Part shown: positions 16,882-25,136 of the stretch, piece after piece
Layout: every line of letters starts with the position of its first letter
Position numbering within the stretch: the stretch's first letter is position 1
Assembly (NCBI RefSeq): GCF_013035315.1
Contig: NZ_WQHP01000003.1
Location: 310,001-374,000 of the forward strand
Direction of reading: 5' to 3'
Source: Ruegeria arenilitoris
Lineage (GTDB): Bacteria; Pseudomonadota; Alphaproteobacteria; Rhodobacterales; Rhodobacteraceae
Length of the DNA: 64,000 bases
Notes under the pieces: generated by a model
What the model was told of the DNA's origin: nothing
What the model saw: only the letters and a program-made list of their open reading frames with translations
Databases searched by the model: none
Translations under genes and position numbers: made by a program

Positions 16882-17733
16882 ATGCGCCAACAATTCTTGA
16901 TTCCGACGATGGTTCTTTGCGGACTGGTCTTGTCCGCCTGTGAAAAAGAAACCGAAGAGGAGAAGGTCGAACGCACCTATCAAGAGGTGAACGTTATCGA
17001 CGAAACCAACCTGAACGAGGTTCTGCTGACCGCTGCGGACCCGAATGAGGCCGTTACCTATTTCAAAGGTGCTGCCGCCAAGAACCCCGGGCGCATCGAC
17101 CTTCAGCGTGGCCTTGCGATATCTCTCTCCCGCGCGAAACGCTCAACCGAAGCCGCCGCTGCGTGGAAGAAAGTCACGACCATGAAGGGCGCTTCGAACG
17201 TCGACAAGGTCGAATACGCAGGCGCCTTGGTCAAAGCCGGGGACTGGACAAATGCCAAAGCCACATTGGATTCCGTACCGCCAACTTATGAGACCTTTCA
17301 ACGCTATCGCCTTGAGGCGGTTGTTGCGGATTCTAGACAAGACTGGAAGCGGGCGGATCATTTCTACGAAACGGCAGTTGGCCTGACCACGCGCCCCGGA
17401 AGCGTGATGAACAACTGGGGCTACTCCAAACTGGCACGTGGTGATTTCACCGCTGCGGAACGTCTGTTCTCGGACGCCATCCGCCAGGACAGTTCCCTTT
17501 TCACCGCGAAGAACAACTTGGTTCTGGCAAGAACTGCTCAGGGTAACTATAGCATGCCGGTTATTCCCATGACGCAGGTGGAACGGGCTATGCTGCTGAA
17601 TACCATGGGCATTTCTGCGGTCAAGCAGGGTGATGTCACAACTGCGAAGAACCTGTTCCGCGAAGCCATCGCCACACACCCGCAGCATTATGAGGAAGCC
17701 GTTCGTTCGCTTCGCGCGCTCGAGGAAGCCTGA
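16882..17733 (+). CDS. TPR lipoprotein of the Tad locus (TadD-like), second copy
   Basis: The protein begins MRQQFLIPTMVLCGLVLSACEKE, a lipoprotein signal with lipobox LSAC and a strongly acidic segment after it. At least four degenerate tetratricopeptide repeats follow (for example GRIDLQRGLAISLSRAKRS, VMNNWGYSKLARGDFTAAER, LLNTMGISAVKQGDVTTAKN). Length is 283 residues. It sits between the first TPR gene and the prepilin peptidase, whose start lies 3 bp after its stop, so it belongs to the same operon. Confidence 0.85.
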   Translation: MRQQFLIPTMVLCGLVLSACEKETEEEKVERTYQEVNVIDETNLNEVLLTAADPNEAVTYFKGAAAKNPGRIDLQRGLAISLSRAKRSTEAAAAWKKVTTMKGASNVDKVEYAGALVKAGDWTNAKATLDSVPPTYETFQRYRLEAVVADSRQDWKRADHFYETAVGLTTRPGSVMNNWGYSKLARGDFTAAERLFSDAIRQDSSLFTAKNNLVLARTAQGNYSMPVIPMTQVERAMLLNTMGISAVKQGDVTTAKNLFREAIATHPQHYEEAVRSLRALEEA

Positions 17734-17736
17734 TTC

Positions 17737-18282
17737 ATGGAGATCCCAGCGACGGCGGCGGCGTGGTTTTTGCCATTTGTGCTGCCGATCTGCTTTTACG
17801 TGGCCTTCACCGATCTGCGTAGCATGCTGATCAAGAACCATGCGGTCCTGGCTTTGACAGCGGTTTTTGTCATTGTCGGCTTTTTTGTGCTTCCGCCATG
17901 GGCGACTGAATGGTCATCCTTTAGCATCGGTCCGATTGTGCTGACCTTGCCGCCCTACCTGTGGCAATTGGTGCACATCGTTGTCGTTTTGTTTCTGGGG
18001 ATTCTCTTCAACGCGGCCGGCGCTATGGGAGCCGGCGATGCTAAGTTCTTGGCCGCGGCCTCAGCCTTTGTCTGGGTCGGAGACATAATCCTGGTGTCCG
18101 TCATCATGGCTTGCGCGATACTTGGCGCTTACATAACCCACAGGTTGGCGAGATACACGCGGCTAAGAACCATTGCCCCGGATTGGGAAAGCTGGGATCG
18201 GGGCAAAAAGTTTCCGATGGGATTTCCCTTTGGGGCCAGTCTGGCGATCTATTTGATATTGGGTACTGTTTCCGGTTCCTAA
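17737..18282 (+). CDS. cpaA: prepilin peptidase TadV/CpaA (A24 family)
   Basis: This short A24 aspartic prepilin peptidase matures the Flp pilins. Both catalytic aspartates are visible: FTDLRSMLIKNH (about residue 26) and the GxGD motif in GAMGAGDAKFLAAA (about residue 100). There are about five membrane helices and no N-methyltransferase domain, as in the TadV/CpaA branch. Length is 181 residues. In many Tad loci this gene lies next to flp. Here it is at the far end of the locus. Confidence 0.92.
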   Translation: MEIPATAAAWFLPFVLPICFYVAFTDLRSMLIKNHAVLALTAVFVIVGFFVLPPWATEWSSFSIGPIVLTLPPYLWQLVHIVVVLFLGILFNAAGAMGAGDAKFLAAASAFVWVGDIILVSVIMACAILGAYITHRLARYTRLRTIAPDWESWDRGKKFPMGFPFGASLAIYLILGTVSGS

Positions 18283-18349
18283 ACTATCATCAGTCCGCCT
18301 TTTCCGCGCCTTGGTACTGACACAAATCAGGTTAAGACTTTCTGCAAGC

Positions 18350-18369
18350 AGCCCTGAATTGGGGCTTTT
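18350..18369 (+). terminator. short terminator-like hairpin after cpaA
   Basis: AGCCC (18350-18354) pairs with GGGCT (18362-18366) around a 7-base loop and is followed by TTT. The stem is only 5 bp. It may end the cpaE-cpaA unit before the ATPase gene. Confidence 0.45.
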
Positions 18370-18400
18370 GGCGTGATTACTGGATAGACGGGCAACGCTC

Positions 18401-19708
18401 ATGAATATGCAGACGACCTCGGTTATGGCCCCCCCTGCCCCCAAGGGCCTGGGCGAAATGAAACTGCCCATCGTTATGATGCGGGACATTCTGCTCAAAA
18501 CAATGTTCCGCAAAAACGTGGATACAGTCAGTCAGGTCGCCGACGCGATTTGTCTGCCTGGCGCGGTTACGCAGGAACTGATCGACATCGCGCGCGAACA
18601 GAAACTGCTTGAGGCGACGGGTACGCTGAATGCCAACAGCGGTAACGAAATGGGCTATCAGCTTACCGATGCCGGGAAAGCCCGAGCGTTGGACGCGCTG
18701 AGCCAGTCCGAATACTTTGGCGCTATGCCAGTTCCGCTGGATGTCTATCGCGAACAGGTCAAGCGTCAGTCGATCCGGAACATTCAGGTTACCCGGGACC
18801 AGTTGACCGAAGCCATGGGCCATCTGGTTCTGCCCGACAGCCTGCTGGACCACCTGGGCCCTGCGGTCAGCGCGGGCCGATCCATCCTGATGTATGGCCC
18901 TCCGGGCAATGGTAAATCCTCGATTTCAAACGGTATTCGCGATGCTTTGGGCGACAACGTCTATGTCCCGCGGGCGATTGAATATGCGGGTCAGGTGATC
19001 ACCGTTTATGACCCGATCGTACACACAGCGATTGAACAAGAAGCCGATGACCCCAACAGCCTGCGTCGCCGCAAGCGGTTCGACACGCGCTACGTCCAAT
19101 GTGAACGCCCGACCGTTGTGACGGGCGGTGAACTGTCGCTCAGTATGCTGGATCTGGTCTACAACCCGACCGCGCGGACGTATCAGGCGCCGCTGCAGTT
19201 GAAATCGACCGGCGGTATCTTCATCGTGGACGACCTTGGTCGTCAGCAGGAACCGCCGCAGGCGCTGATCAACCGCTGGATTGTTCCGCTGGAAGAAAAC
19301 AAGGATATTCTGGGTCTGCAGTCGGGCGAGAAATTCGAAGTTCCGTTTGATACGCTGGTCATCTTCTCGACCAACTTCCACCCGAACGAAATCTTCGACC
19401 AAGCGGCCCTGCGCCGGATCTTCTTCAAGATCAAAATTGGTGGGCCGAACCAGGAAGACTTCCTGAAAATCTTCGCTATGGTCGCCCGCAAGCGCGGCAT
19501 GCCACTGGACGAAGCTGCTCTGGTGCATCTGCTGAAGGTCAAATACCCGACCATCAACAATGTTTACGCCAACTACCAGCCGATCTTCCTGATCGACCAG
19601 ATGATCTCGATCTGCGAGTTCGAGGGCATCCCGTATCAGATGAGCCCTGACCTGATTGACCGGGCCTGGGCAAACATGTTCGTCAAAGACGAAGTCATCG
19701 TAAAATAA
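18401..19708 (+). CDS. AAA+ ATPase of unknown role, linked to the Tad locus
   Basis: The 435-residue protein has an N-terminal winged-helix-like region (VDTVSQVADAICLPGAVTQE, then LIDIAREQKLLEATG, about residues 40-75) and a central AAA+ module. Walker A is MYGPPGNGKSSISNGI (about residue 166), Walker B is GGIFIVDDLGR (about residue 270), sensor 1 lies in VIFSTNFHPNE, and a likely arginine finger in AALRRIFFKI. No membrane segment or signal peptide is seen. It follows the pilus genes on the same strand after 118 bp that contain a weak terminator. The specific function is unknown. A role in pilus regulation or remodelling is inferred from position only. Confidence 0.8.
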   Translation: MNMQTTSVMAPPAPKGLGEMKLPIVMMRDILLKTMFRKNVDTVSQVADAICLPGAVTQELIDIAREQKLLEATGTLNANSGNEMGYQLTDAGKARALDALSQSEYFGAMPVPLDVYREQVKRQSIRNIQVTRDQLTEAMGHLVLPDSLLDHLGPAVSAGRSILMYGPPGNGKSSISNGIRDALGDNVYVPRAIEYAGQVITVYDPIVHTAIEQEADDPNSLRRRKRFDTRYVQCERPTVVTGGELSLSMLDLVYNPTARTYQAPLQLKSTGGIFIVDDLGRQQEPPQALINRWIVPLEENKDILGLQSGEKFEVPFDTLVIFSTNFHPNEIFDQAALRRIFFKIKIGGPNQEDFLKIFAMVARKRGMPLDEAALVHLLKVKYPTINNVYANYQPIFLIDQMISICEFEGIPYQMSPDLIDRAWANMFVKDEVIVK

Positions 19709-19748
19709 CGCCGTGCCATTTCCGGGACAGGCCGGGTAGTCTGCGTCC

Positions 19749-22160
19749 ATGACGCAGATTCCCACACGGATCACGGATTGGTTTGCCGCTAAAGGCTGGT
19801 CTATCCACCCGCACCAACAGGATATGTTCGACCGGGCGGCTGACCCGGCGACCTTGTTGATCGCTCCCACCGGGGGTGGCAAGACAATGGCCGGGTTTCT
19901 GCCCACTCTGGCCGAGCTGGCCGCTGATCTTCGACCTGGCCTGCATACGATCTATGTCTCCCCGCTCAAGGCGTTGGCCGCGGATATACGACGCAACCTG
20001 CGGGGTCCGGCAGATGAGATTGGGCTACCCATTCGCATCGAAGATCGCACGGGCGATACTTCGGCCACGCAGAAAAAACGGCAGCGGGTCGACCCTCCGC
20101 ATATCCTTCTGACGACACCGGAAAGCCTGGCGTTGTTGACGTCTTACGAGGATGCCGGGCGCATGTTTGCGGATGTTCAGCGTGTCATCGTTGATGAAAT
20201 TCACGCCTTGGCGGAAAGCAAGCGAGGCGACCAGTTGATGCTAGCGCTGGCGCGCCTTCAAAGCCTTTGCCCAAATCTGCGCCGCGTCGGCCTATCTGCC
20301 ACGGTCGAAGACCCTCAGACCATCGCGCGGTTCCTGGCCCGCAATCCCGATCCCTGCCAGATCATTCAAGCCGATCCCGGACCCGATCCCGACATTCGCA
20401 TGCTGGAAACGCAGGAAATGCCGCCCTGGTCCGGGGGCGGCGCGGCTTACTCCATCCCTGCGGTTCTGGAGCAAATCAAACAGCACAAAACCACGCTGAT
20501 CTTTCACAACACCCGCGCCCAGGCCGAGATTTTCTTTCACAACCTGTGGCTCGCCAATGACGAAGCCCTACCCATCGGTATTCATCACGGCAGTCTGGAC
20601 CGACAGCAGCGCGAACGCGTCGAAGCCGCGATGGTGCGCGGTGACTTGCGCGCAATTGTCTGTACCGGTTCTCTGGATCTGGGCATCGACTGGGGGGATG
20701 TGGATCTGGTGATTCAGATCGGCGCACCCAAGAACGTAAAGCGACTGGTACAAAGGATCGGTCGTGCCAATCATCGCTACAACGCACCGTCCAAAGCACT
20801 GTTGGTTCCAGCCAACCGTTTCGAAGTGGTGGAATGTATCGCAGCGCTTGAGGCCGCCAAGGCCCATGATCTGGATGGAGACCCCCGAGGCGCCGGCCCC
20901 CGGGACGTGCTGTGTCAGCACATCCTGATCGCCGCCGCCGCTGGTCCGTTCGACGCAGACGCGCTGTATGCCGAGATGACAACGGCAGGACCCTTCGCGG
21001 ACCTTCGACGCGTCGAGTTCGACGCATGTTTGGATTTCTGCGCAACCGGTGGCTACGCCCTGCGGGCTTATGACCGCTGGCAGCGACTGCAACAGCGACC
21101 GGATGGCAGATGGCAACTCCGCGACCCTCGGGCAGCCACGCGCATTCGAATGAACCTGGGTACGATCCAGGACACCGACACGCTCAAGGTTCGCCTAAAG
21201 CGTAATCGCGGCGGGAAACCCCTTGGCGAGGTCGAAGAGGCCTTTGCCGCCTCTCTCACGCCCGGAGACACATTCCTGATTGGCGGTCAGATCGTGAGGT
21301 ATGAGGGCCTGCGCGAAATGGTGGTCGAGGTCAGCCGCCGCGCTGACAAGAAACCCAAGATCGCCACCTTCATGGGTACCAAATTCGCCACCTCGACGCA
21401 GCTGAGCGACCGTATTCTGCGCATGTTCGCCCAACCTGACTGGCCGCAACTGCCCGCGCATACGGCTGACTGGTTGGCGCTGCAGCGGGACATGTCCCGC
21501 CTGCCACAGCGCGACCGGCTATTGATCGAGAGCTTTCCTGATAACGGGCGTGAACACCTGTGTGTTTACGGGTTTGCCGGACGCAACGCGCAACAGACGC
21601 TGGGCCTGTTGCTGACCAAACGGATGGAGGAAACCGGGCTGGCTCCGCTTGGCTTCGTGGCCACCGACTATGCCACGCTGATCTGGGGCCTGGACGCGGT
21701 GACCGACCCGCGCCCCTTGTTTCAGCGCGACGCACTACGCTCTGGGCTGGAGACATGGCTGGCGAGCAATGCGGTGATGAAACGCACCTTTCGCGCCTCG
21801 GCCACCATTGCCGGCCTGATCGAGCGCAATACGGGCGGTCAGCGCAAAAACGGACGGCAGGCAACGTTTTCCTCGGACATCCTCTACGACACGCTGCTGA
21901 AGTACGACCCAGATCACCTGTTGATGCAGATCACCCGCGAAGAAGCCATGCGCGGCCTAGTGGACTTCGGACGTATTGAGGCGATGATCGACCGGATCGG
22001 CGACCGGATTGATCTGGTGCGACTGAACCGGGTTTCGCCCTTGGCCGCCCCTTTGTTTCTTGAGGTTGGAAAGGTCCCCGTCAAAGGCGCTGCCGAAGAA
22101 CGATTGCTGGCCGAAGAGAGCGCGCGCCTGCTGCAGGCGGCAGGCTTGGGCGGCGGGTAA
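19749..22160 (+). CDS. ligase-associated DNA damage response DEXH-box helicase
   Basis: This is an Lhr-core-type superfamily 2 helicase. The Walker A motif APTGGGKTMAGFLPTLAE (about residue 39) is followed by motif II VIVDEIHALAESKRGDQ, motif III VGLSATVEDP, and helicase C motifs (CTGSLDLGIDWGDVDLVIQI and VQRIGRANHR). The C-terminal winged-helix and Lhr domain completes 803 residues. In many bacteria this helicase is encoded with an ATP-dependent ligase, an Lhr-associated exonuclease and PdeM. Only PdeM is next to it here, 41 bp downstream. Confidence 0.9.
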   Translation: MTQIPTRITDWFAAKGWSIHPHQQDMFDRAADPATLLIAPTGGGKTMAGFLPTLAELAADLRPGLHTIYVSPLKALAADIRRNLRGPADEIGLPIRIEDRTGDTSATQKKRQRVDPPHILLTTPESLALLTSYEDAGRMFADVQRVIVDEIHALAESKRGDQLMLALARLQSLCPNLRRVGLSATVEDPQTIARFLARNPDPCQIIQADPGPDPDIRMLETQEMPPWSGGGAAYSIPAVLEQIKQHKTTLIFHNTRAQAEIFFHNLWLANDEALPIGIHHGSLDRQQRERVEAAMVRGDLRAIVCTGSLDLGIDWGDVDLVIQIGAPKNVKRLVQRIGRANHRYNAPSKALLVPANRFEVVECIAALEAAKAHDLDGDPRGAGPRDVLCQHILIAAAAGPFDADALYAEMTTAGPFADLRRVEFDACLDFCATGGYALRAYDRWQRLQQRPDGRWQLRDPRAATRIRMNLGTIQDTDTLKVRLKRNRGGKPLGEVEEAFAASLTPGDTFLIGGQIVRYEGLREMVVEVSRRADKKPKIATFMGTKFATSTQLSDRILRMFAQPDWPQLPAHTADWLALQRDMSRLPQRDRLLIESFPDNGREHLCVYGFAGRNAQQTLGLLLTKRMEETGLAPLGFVATDYATLIWGLDAVTDPRPLFQRDALRSGLETWLASNAVMKRTFRASATIAGLIERNTGGQRKNGRQATFSSDILYDTLLKYDPDHLLMQITREEAMRGLVDFGRIEAMIDRIGDRIDLVRLNRVSPLAAPLFLEVGKVPVKGAAEERLLAEESARLLQAAGLGGG

Positions 22161-22201
22161 TTCCGCTTGCGCGAAACCGCAAAAAAGGCAAAGAACGGAT
22201 C

Positions 22202-22864
22202 ATGAACGAATTGCCGTTTTCCTTTGTGGGGCAAGACCTGCGCGCTTTGGGCTCTGGTGCCCTGTGGTGGCCCGGCCGATCATTGCTTTGCGTCAGCGAT
22301 CTGCATCTGGGCAAATCGGAACGCATGGCACGGCGCGGCGGCCCGGCCCTGCCGCCCTACGATAGCCGAGATACCCTGACCCGGCTGTCTGCCGACATTG
22401 ACAGGACCGGGGCACAAACCGTCATCTGCTTGGGCGACAGTTTTGATGATCTGGACGCTTTGGCGGCCCTTGGCACATCGGAAAAACTGACGCTGACCAC
22501 TCTGCAGGCGGGGCGTCAGTGGGTCTGGATTGAAGGCAATCACGATCCGGGGCCAATCGATCTTGGGGGTACCCACCTGTCGGAATACACGGCAGGACCG
22601 TTGGTGTTCAGGCATATCGCCCTACGCGGTGCGGCAAGCGAGGTTTCGGGGCATTACCACCCCAAAACGCGGCTGAAAGCCAGTGGCCGGGTGATAACCC
22701 GCCCTGCATTCCTGCTGGACGATGCCAAGTTAATCCTACCGGCATACGGCACGTACACGGGCGGTTTGCTGACCTCGGACACTACTCTGAACCAACTTAT
22801 GAACGACGGGGCAATGGCCATCCTGACCGGCCCGCATCCGCATATCATCCCAATGCCGCGCTAG
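22202..22864 (+). CDS. pdeM: ligase-associated DNA endonuclease PdeM
   Basis: PdeM is a calcineurin-type metallophosphoesterase linked to the Lhr helicase repair module. Metal-binding motifs are visible in order: SDLHLGKSERMARRGG (D-x-H), ICLGDSFDDLD (GD), WIEGNHDPGP (GNHD) and VSGHYHPKTR (GHxH). Length is 220 residues, typical of this group. The preceding helicase gene supports the assignment. It converges with the LytTR gene, whose stop is only 3 bp away, so no terminator space exists between them. Confidence 0.9.
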   Translation: MNELPFSFVGQDLRALGSGALWWPGRSLLCVSDLHLGKSERMARRGGPALPPYDSRDTLTRLSADIDRTGAQTVICLGDSFDDLDALAALGTSEKLTLTTLQAGRQWVWIEGNHDPGPIDLGGTHLSEYTAGPLVFRHIALRGAASEVSGHYHPKTRLKASGRVITRPAFLLDDAKLILPAYGTYTGGLLTSDTTLNQLMNDGAMAILTGPHPHIIPMPR

Positions 22865-22866
22865 GA

Positions 22867-23610
22867 TCAAATTACGCCGTCTTCTTCAAGCTGCGGCTTG
22901 TACTTCCGGCTGATGGGAACAAGGTCCCCGTTCACAAGTTTCAGGTAGGATCTATCAGCCACCTTTTCGGTCCCTGCGACGGCGTCTTTAACAACCCAAT
23001 GGGATCGGTGTGCGCAGTGTCCGAGCATGGGTTCCATCTCGGCAACAGCATCGGTCAGACGGGATCGGATTGTGAACGTACCTTCGGACGTAACCACATC
23101 CACATAGTGGTTGCGCGATGTCAGGCGATAGATTTGCCCCTGAAACGAGTCCGGCAACCGTCGCACAAGGCGTGGAGCCGGCGGCTGAATGGGTGCTGGC
23201 TTGCTTCGCGGCTCCACTCGGCAAGTCAAAACCAGACCGGCAGTGAACAATGTGCTGTACCCCACGATGCGCGCGACATCCGGCCCTGATTGGCCACCAA
23301 TAGAAAACAGGACGTGCGCCAGTACCCAAAGCGATGGGATGAACAACAACAGGACGAACACAGCGTACATCAAATCGCGTATCGGAAGGTTAGCGATGGC
23401 CTTGCTGTCATGGATAAGTCTACGAGCCAACCACGTCGCGCTTAAAGCGATGCCTATCACCCCCACCCAGAACACAAAGGACAGGACAAAAGGTAAATCC
23501 GCCATAAGAAAAGGCGGGAAGGCGTAGGCCAACATTGGAAGGAAAACGAGACCAGCCACCACACGCTGGGGAGTCAACGGACTAAAAATCTGTTTTAGCT
23601 TTGACGACAT
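22867..23610 (-). CDS. membrane-anchored LytTR-type DNA-binding regulator
   Basis: Four membrane helices occupy about residues 15-130 (RVVAGLVFLPMLAYAF, LSFVFWVGVIGIALSATWLA, LMYAVFVLLLFIPSLWVLAH, GYSTLFTAGLVLTC). A LytTR DNA-binding domain fills the C-terminus (IYRLTSRNHYVDVVTSEG, then HRSHWVVKDAV and GDLVPISRKYKPQL). The start at 23610 (MSSKLKQIF) is preferred over the frame's earliest start at 23718, which adds a basic stretch with no family sense. Length is 247 residues. No receiver domain or sensor kinase is nearby, so the membrane part may sense the signal directly, as in one-component regulators. Confidence 0.82.
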   Translation of the reverse strand: MSSKLKQIFSPLTPQRVVAGLVFLPMLAYAFPPFLMADLPFVLSFVFWVGVIGIALSATWLARRLIHDSKAIANLPIRDLMYAVFVLLLFIPSLWVLAHVLFSIGGQSGPDVARIVGYSTLFTAGLVLTCRVEPRSKPAPIQPPAPRLVRRLPDSFQGQIYRLTSRNHYVDVVTSEGTFTIRSRLTDAVAEMEPMLGHCAHRSHWVVKDAVAGTEKVADRSYLKLVNGDLVPISRKYKPQLEEDGVI

Positions 23611-23793
23611 ACCAAACTGAACGCCACACCTAGGGGCCCAGCCAAACGCCCCGATTAACCTACGGATACGCACTGTAACCAGCTGGGAAACCAGCGCTAT
23701 CACGCGGCACGCAGACATTCAAACTCTAACAGAGGGGAAATTTTCGGCGAGTTCGTCACCCTCGCCTACACGCGTGCTTCGGCGGCACGAAAG

Positions 23794-23823
23794 TGGTTGG
23801 GGCACGAATTCGCGCCCCAACCA
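23794..23823 (-). terminator. long hairpin downstream of folD
   Basis: TGGTTGGGGC (23794-23803) and GCCCCAACCA (23814-23823) form a perfect 10-bp stem with a 10-base loop, 6 bp after the folD stop. In the minus-strand transcript it is followed by CTTTCG, not a clean T-run. It may stop transcription or protect the 3' end. Confidence 0.5.
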
Positions 23824-23829
23824 AACAAA

Positions 23830-24720
23830 TCAGGCGGTCAGTCCTTCGGGCTCTGGCAGCCCGTTTGATCGACAGCACGCTGTCAGAGTATTGGCCAACA
23901 GGCACGCAATGGTCATTGGGCCAACACCACCTGGAACGGGTGTGATCGCACCGGCACGCTCGGCCGCGCTGGCGTAGTCTACGTCGCCGACCAGCTTGTT
24001 CTTGCCGTCGCGCTCAATCCGGTTGATCCCGACGTCGATCACGGTTGCGCCTTCCTTGATCCAGTCGCCGGGCACCATCTCGGGGCGGCCAACGGCGGCC
24101 ACGACGATGTCGGCACGGCGCACCACGTCGGGCAAGTCTTTGGTGCGGCTGTGGGCAATGGTTACGGTGCAGCTGTCACCCAGCAGCAGTTGAGCCATCG
24201 GCTTCCCTACAATATTCGAGCGACCGATCACGACGGCATCCATTCCTGAAAGTGAGCCGTGATAGTCGCGCAGCATCATCAGACAGCCCAACGGAGTGCA
24301 AGGAACCATCGACTTCTGACCAGTGCCCAGCAGGCCCACGTTCGAAATATGGAATCCGTCAACATCTTTGGCCGGATCAATCGAGTTGATCACCAGATCT
24401 TCGTTCAGGTGCTTGGGCAACGGCAGCTGGACCAGAATGCCATGAACGGCGGGATCGTTGTTCAGCTTGTCGATCAGGGCCAGCAGGTCGTCTTCGGACG
24501 TGTCCGCGTCCAGCTTGTGCTCGTACGAGTTCATGCCGACCTCAACGGTCTGCTTGCCCTTCGAGCGCACGTAAACCTGGCTGGCCGGGTCTTCGCCCAC
24601 CAGAACCACGGCCAGACCGGGGGTGATGCCGTTTTCCTCTTTCAGCTTTGCCACCTGATCGGCCACTTGGGCGCGAACCTTAGCCGCAAAGGCCTTACCG
24701 TCGATAACCTGCGCTACCAT
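23830..24720 (-). CDS. folD: bifunctional methylene-THF dehydrogenase/cyclohydrolase FolD
   Basis: FolD interconverts 5,10-methylene-, methenyl- and 10-formyl-tetrahydrofolate in the cytosol. Family motifs are clear: [14 protein letters not shown] (with catalytic Tyr/Lys region), [37 protein letters not shown] (nucleotide-binding loop) and [19 protein letters not shown]. Length is 296 residues. It is the last gene of a minus-strand run fhs - chorismate mutase - folD, so the formate-activating ligase and FolD supply one folate C1 route. Confidence 0.96.
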   Translation of the reverse strand: MVAQVIDGKAFAAKVRAQVADQVAKLKEENGITPGLAVVLVGEDPASQVYVRSKGKQTVEVGMNSYEHKLDADTSEDDLLALIDKLNNDPAVHGILVQLPLPKHLNEDLVINSIDPAKDVDGFHISNVGLLGTGQKSMVPCTPLGCLMMLRDYHGSLSGMDAVVIGRSNIVGKPMAQLLLGDSCTVTIAHSRTKDLPDVVRRADIVVAAVGRPEMVPGDWIKEGATVIDVGINRIERDGKNKLVGDVDYASAAERAGAITPVPGGVGPMTIACLLANTLTACCRSNGLPEPEGLTA

Positions 24721-24773
24721 CCTTTGATCCCTTCTTTCAAAAAACGGATCGGGCGCAGAAAGCGCCCGTGTCT

Positions 24774-25079
24774 TTAGTCGGGGCCGAGCACGCGTTCTTC
24801 GCGGGCAATCGACCAGTCTATCAAGATGCGCCAGAGTTTCTCGGCAAGATCAGGGTCCATACCCAACTCGTCAGAACTCTTGCGCACGCGCTGCACCACG
24901 TCTTCGACACGATCCGGGATGCGGGCGGGCAGCCCCTCGCCGGGTTTCAGCTGCGACGCACGGTCAATGTAACTTGCACGCGTCACCAACAGTTCGATCA
25001 GTTGGCGGTCCAGCTTGTCGATCTGAGGCCGCAATTCCTGCATCGAGTGACAGTCTTGCGGCGGTATCAGAGTGGGCAT
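24774..25079 (-). CDS. chorismate mutase (AroQ class)
   Basis: Chorismate mutase turns chorismate into prephenate for phenylalanine and tyrosine. The 101-residue protein is a one-domain AroQ type: [20 protein letters not shown] supplies the first helix with its conserved Asp, Leu and Arg positions, and [20 protein letters not shown] and [14 protein letters not shown] [13 protein letters not shown] follow. No secretion signal is seen. It lies between fhs and folD, with gaps of 53-57 bp, which suggests one transcript. Confidence 0.85.
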   Translation of the reverse strand: MPTLIPPQDCHSMQELRPQIDKLDRQLIELLVTRASYIDRASQLKPGEGLPARIPDRVEDVVQRVRKSSDELGMDPDLAEKLWRILIDWSIAREERVLGPD

Positions 25080-25136
25080 TTTCTTCTCCTCACGGCCCGG
25101 GATATCCCCGGACCACGAGATGTATCATTCGGGCGC

